This document shows positions 59,925 to 64,000 of a DNA stretch of 64,000 bases, piece by piece. The stretch covers positions 49,919,001 to 49,983,000 of the forward strand of contig NC_092316.1 in NCBI RefSeq assembly GCF_036785885.1, in the 5' to 3' direction. The first letter of the stretch is position 1. Every line of letters starts with the position of its first letter. The notes below the pieces were generated by a model. The model ran no database searches. It saw nothing but the letters and a program-made list of their open reading frames with translations, and was not told where the DNA came from. Source of the DNA: Coffea arabica (Eukaryota > Streptophyta > Magnoliopsida > Gentianales > Rubiaceae). The position numbers and the translations under genes are program-made.

Positions 59925-60220
59925 GAGAGAGAGAGAGAGAGACCTAGAATTTGTCTTATGCACTAATATAATATTAAGTACCAATCATTCATTGACTTTT
60001 CTTTCTCTTTACTTACAATTGATCATTAATTCATTTTGCATACTCTCAAAACATTAAGTTTAAAAAAATTACTCATGGTTTGGGGATTGCATCACATATT
60101 TCATGAATTTTCACAACAAAATGATCTACACAAATTATGGCATGCATCTAGGTAGTTAGTTATACACTATCAATTTATTTTAGATTAATCTTTTTTTATA
60201 CCATCCATCCAATATTTGGA
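59543..60220 (+). repeat. Direct repeat unit 1 (~0.67 kb)
   Basis: It begins AGATGATTTATTAGAAACAT and ends ATCCATCCAATATTTGG. The same sequence with scattered changes lies 1.77 kb downstream (61314-61962). It includes a long (GA)n tract at 59871-59942. Short open frames across both copies are parallel but low-complexity, so I do not call them genes. Confidence 0.9.
59871..59942. repeat. (GA)n tract
   Basis: About 36 GA units with one GTGA interruption. The second duplicate has only a short (GA)n/ACAC version near 61668-61695, so the tract expanded after the duplication or shrank in the other copy. Confidence 0.95.
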
Positions 60221-60655
60221 ATTTCCGATTTCAATTTCGTTTTATAATATATATATTAATATTTATTTATTTATTTATAGATATAATAATATTTTTTATT
60301 TCAATTTCATTTTATAATATGTATATTTATGTATATTTATATATATAATAATATTTTTATAATATTTTTATATATAATAATATTTTTATAATATATTTAT
60401 ATATAATAATATTTTTTATAATATATGCAATATAAAATTTATATTATATAACAACACATCTAACAAAAAAGAAAAAAAAGGTTTCCGAATTCGGTGAATT
60501 AAAAATTTACCAAATTCCGAATCGAATTTGGAATCGAAATCGAAATCGGAATTGGTGAATTCGAAATTGAAATCGATCGGTAATTCCTATGCCAAAATTC
60601 CAAAAAATTTCGAATTCAAACTTCTGAATTATCGAATTCGAATTCGATGCACACC
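60221..60655. mobile_element. Truncated hAT-like element
   Basis: The right end reads TTCGAATTCGATGCACACCCCTA, whose complement starts TAGGGGTGTGCATCGAATTC, a common plant hAT start. The right part is full of GAATTCG/CGAATTTGG words, and the left part is a TATAATAATATTTTTATA-type AT repeat. No matching left terminus exists, so the copy is truncated or rearranged at that side. Confidence 0.6.
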
Positions 60656-61313
60656 CCTACCAAGAAACTATAATTGAGATTATAGATAAAAAGTTCATAA
60701 ACATAAATCACATAATACAAAAGTTTCAAAGATTGAACGTTTGAACTATTGAAATAACTAGATAGTTACCAACTTAAGTTCTAACTCTGCAACTAGTTGT
60801 ACTGGACATGACAAACTATAAATCACAAAATTGACTAGTAAAATAGTGTCAAAATTTGAGAATTTTTAAATATTAACATTATCTAATGATAAGGATAACC
60901 AATTATAGCAAAAATCAAAATTTACTCTTAAAAGTAAGTACTGAATTAAAAGATTTTGTTGTGATAAGGATTATCTAATGAGAGCAAATCCATTGAAACA
61001 AACAAACAATGACATCTATATAAATGTCAATTACAATCTCGTATTCAAATTAATATACATATCCAAACAATGCACTTGACGATAAAATAAAGAGGTGAGA
61101 TCCAACACATTATTTAAAACACCAACATTGTTTAGAGTAGTTACAGTAGTTATATTGGCAAAATGTGATTAAGTAGTCAGAGTAAAAATTAGTTTTTCTT
61201 TAAGGATAAAATAGAAAGTTTGAAAAATGACATAAAAATGTTTACACTAACTACGATCTCTCTAACTTTATATGTTGAATAGATAGTAGCTTTTTAATTA
61301 GAATCAAAATTAT

Positions 61314-61962
61314 AGATGATTTATTAGAAACATAATTAACACAATACTTCAAGTAACTATAATCGTGACATAATTAACCTAGAAGATTTTAATTTAAATT
61401 TAGAAATTAGATAAGTAATCTTATATGTAACATGGTGACTTTTAAATTAATATCGAATTTGTAGATGAGTAATCATAAACTTAATTAACATAGTACTTCA
61501 AGAAACTAGAATTGAGCTTGTAGATAAAATAATCATAAATTTTAGAAGAAAATACTCTTCTCTTTGAATAATAAAAAATTTAGAGTAGCAAGTATTAATC
61601 TCTTTTCCTTGGTAATCTTATTAATATTGAAAAAATATATATATATATATATAAAGATTAGAATGGAGAGAGAGAGACACACAGAGAGAGAGAGAGACCT
61701 AGAATGTGTCTTTTGCGCTAATATAATATTAAGTATCAATCATTCATTGACTTTTCTTTTTCTTTACTTACAATTGATCATTAATTCATTTTGCATACTC
61801 TCAAAACATTAAACTCGTGGTTTGGGATTGCATCGTATATTTCATGAATTTTCACAAAAAAAATGATCTACACAAATTATGGCATGCATCTAGGTATTTA
61901 GTGTATACACTATCAATTTAATTTAGATTAATATTTTTTTATACCATCCATCCAATATTTGG
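61314..61962 (+). repeat. Direct repeat unit 2 (~0.65 kb)
   Basis: Counterpart of 59543-60220, in the same orientation. Differences include the shortened GA tract and an (AT)n expansion near 61637-61651. Confidence 0.9.
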
Positions 61963-62587
61963 GAGCATCACTAAGTGTTGTTAATACACATTTTTCATCT
62001 ATTAAATTCCTTTTGTGTCTTACTATTAAGAGTATTTAATATTTCCTCACATATATAAAAGTTACGGTTTCTTGAGTAGTTTTGTTAATTAATTATTTAC
62101 CAATTACTCACCCTCCTTTCTGTGCCTTTCTTTTGTTTTTAAGCACTTCATTTGTAAATTTTCAGTTAATGTTAGTAATTACCAAATAAGTAAATACCGT
62201 ACAAAAATCACCATATCATAAAAATTCTTTTACAAATTAAATTTCAAATTGAAAAACCAATTTTCATGAAAAAATACATTTTTAAATGACCATAAAATTA
62301 ATTATTTCTACATACATAGGGAAACTTAATGCAACAGTGGTAGAATTTAAGTGATTCTTTGACTTTGTTCTTTTATTTATTTATTTATTTATTGCTTAAG
62401 TTTATCAATTATTGATCCATTTTTCACTCTCTTATAATATTAAGTTTAAAAAAATTAGCATCTACACCAACCAATTTATATCAATGTTGCTGTCCACTGC
62501 TTCAGGTAATATAAACTTTGCCGGTTACCTTTGGGACCCAAACAAATAGACAAAGATGCCTATGCTGAGTTGTCATCTTAGCAATAG
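61963..62587. other. Intergenic, no gene recognised
   Basis: AT-rich, with a short (TTTA)n stretch near 62371-62393. No feature was recognised. Confidence 0.4.
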
Positions 62588-62648
62588 TTCTGCCTACGGT
62601 GCATAGTTGATCCGACTTTCCACCGTAGAAGCAACCATATGTCCATTC
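62588..62648 (-). repeat. Inverted copy of 59226-59287
   Basis: GTTCTGCCTACGGTGC to GTAGAAGCAACCATATGTCCA is the reverse complement of the block at 59226-59287 with about 10 differences. Weaker similarity may extend another ~35 bases toward 62555. Confidence 0.75.
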
Positions 62649-64000
62649 CATAATTGCCTTTGTAGGTTTATACACTTTAAAGATGTAGTATAAAAGTAGG
62701 CTTTCTTTCTTTAACTATAGGGACAATTTAAAAAACCTCTATAGAGGTTTCTGATAATTTCATTTAGTAACTTTGAGGTTTTCAATATTATATTTACCTT
62801 TCTTGATTCTATAAAATGATTATAGTAACCTTAACATATTAATATTTTTCATACAATTAAACAATCCGCTCCTAATCTTGTGCATATGAATTCATCACAT
62901 AATTAGACATTTAATGAAAATAGAAACAAGATTTACTTGTCGAATAGCCAATTATGTCCTAAACACAATTTGAACATATTACAAATTAATTTTAGCTTTG
63001 CTTGGAGGATCTAAATATAAATAGAAGAAGATGTAAGTTGAAAGTTTTAAAAAAGAAAGGGGTGGGGCCGATGTTGGCAACATTTGAAGGATGGGATATT
63101 CTATTAATACAGTTGGTGAAGTTTTTTGAGTTTAACAGTACTGTTGATTTATCTTTTTTTTCTTTTTTAACTTACATTGAGGTTTTAGAATTTAGGAAAT
63201 AATGATGGTGGTGGTCATGGTGATAATGCTACTTAATATGAGATGTGGGAATATAAAATAGTAAAGCTGAGCGTTGAAAGTGAGTTTGAGATTTTATACA
63301 TATTTCATTTTAAGAATTTTATTGAAAGGTAATATGAACTTTATAATATTATGAGGGCATTTTGGATTATTCATTCAAAATTTTGACCATTGAATAGTTT
63401 TTGTTACCAAAACGGTAAACTTAAGGGATATATGTGTAATTTTTGAAATCTTGATGGAGCTAGGTAAAATTGTTAAAAAACTCGAGGGAGGTTTCTGAAA
63501 TTATCCCTTAACTATATTAACTAATACTTCTTCCATTCAAAAAAAAAAAAAAACACTTCTTAATTTGTGTAAAAATAGAAATAAGTCTATTTTTTATGGG
63601 AAGCCGAAATCCTTGGTCTATGGGAAAAAAATGTATACCAAGATCACTAAAATGAGCAAATGCTTGTACCCATTAGATAGCACAAGCAAGAATCCTTTGG
63701 TCCACGAGTCTTGCGAAATGGTTTATGACGACACAAGTAATTGATCAAAGTAAGACCTTGCTTTTATTCACTTTTTCCTAATGACTTTTTAAGACCTCCA
63801 AAAGAATTCACTCGCATTGCAAATGAATTAGGGTACATCGACTCACTATTCCTGTGCATCTCAAAGTGCGCATATTTTACTTCTAGTTGATCACTTGAAG
63901 ATGGGCTTGTAGGGTTGGACCGAAGAAGCAGTTGGAATTGTTTCCACCTTGTGATTTCCACATCTGTAGTCATGAGAAGAAGTCCTTTCAGTATTCAATC
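62649..64000. other. Intergenic to the window end
   Basis: No gene recognised. A minus-strand frame at 63764-63973 (69 codons) starts at an ATG and has non-repetitive composition, so it could be an exon of a gene beyond the edge, but I do not recognise it. Confidence 0.35.

Noticed and set aside
59543..61962. LTR retrotransposon with the two direct repeats as LTRs
   Set aside because: No TG..CA termini, primer-binding site, polypurine tract or gag/pol remnant was seen. It is kept only as a direct duplication.
63764..63973. 69-codon minus-strand frame near the window end
   Set aside because: Composition is gene-like, but no family is recognised and no flanking exons are visible, so it is mentioned only as a possible edge exon.

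Overview
The window is AT-rich nuclear DNA of a flowering plant, most likely a eudicot. The evidence is spliced genes with GT..AG introns whose proteins are plant-specific (GASA/snakin, CLE peptide, ARAD-type GT47, EMB514-like, plant RING-CH/DUF3675), together with hAT, Mutator-like and Stowaway elements and tRNA-derived SINEs. The species cannot be named from the sequence. Genes are sparse (five convincing host genes in 64 kb), and most of the rest is transposon debris and simple repeats.

Layout. 1-6.4 kb: repeats only, including the end of a hAT-like element, a decayed Stowaway, a 152-bp MITE and a 637-bp hAT element with a perfect 8-bp target duplication. 6.45-8.47 kb (-): an EMB514-like DUF3223 gene in two exons. 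9.40-11.30 kb: a 1.9-kb hAT element with perfect 8-bp duplication and only the C-terminal tail of its transposase. 11.3-17.4 kb: intergenic. 17.4-25.4 kb: a decayed Mutator-like element of the Ulp1-carrying (Kaonashi-like) kind. It has a FAR1/MuDR-type transposase pseudogene on +, a possible small coiled-coil/membrane passenger on +, and a Ulp1-type cysteine-peptidase gene on -. 25.4-32 kb: SINE-like sequence and several MITEs, one with a perfect 8-bp duplication. 32.2-38.2 kb (+): a seven-coding-exon RING-CH E3 ligase with two membrane segments and a duplicated splice acceptor. 41.19-41.48 kb (+): a CLE45-like peptide precursor. 42.34-44.89 kb (-): an ARAD1-like GT47 glycosyltransferase, tail-to-tail with the CLE gene. 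46.4-53.9 kb: two Stowaway elements, two SINEs and long AT/GT tracts. 53.96-54.95 kb (-): a three-exon GASA/snakin gene. 56-64 kb: repeats, including a direct ~0.67-kb duplication, an inverted repeat and another Stowaway.

The host genes do not form a pathway or cluster. Broad themes are cell-wall glycan synthesis (GT47), secreted signalling or defence peptides (CLE, GASA), ubiquitination at membranes (RING-CH) and an essential nuclear/nucleolar-type protein (EMB514-like). Exon boundaries were read from reading-frame continuity and GT/AG sites, without transcript data.
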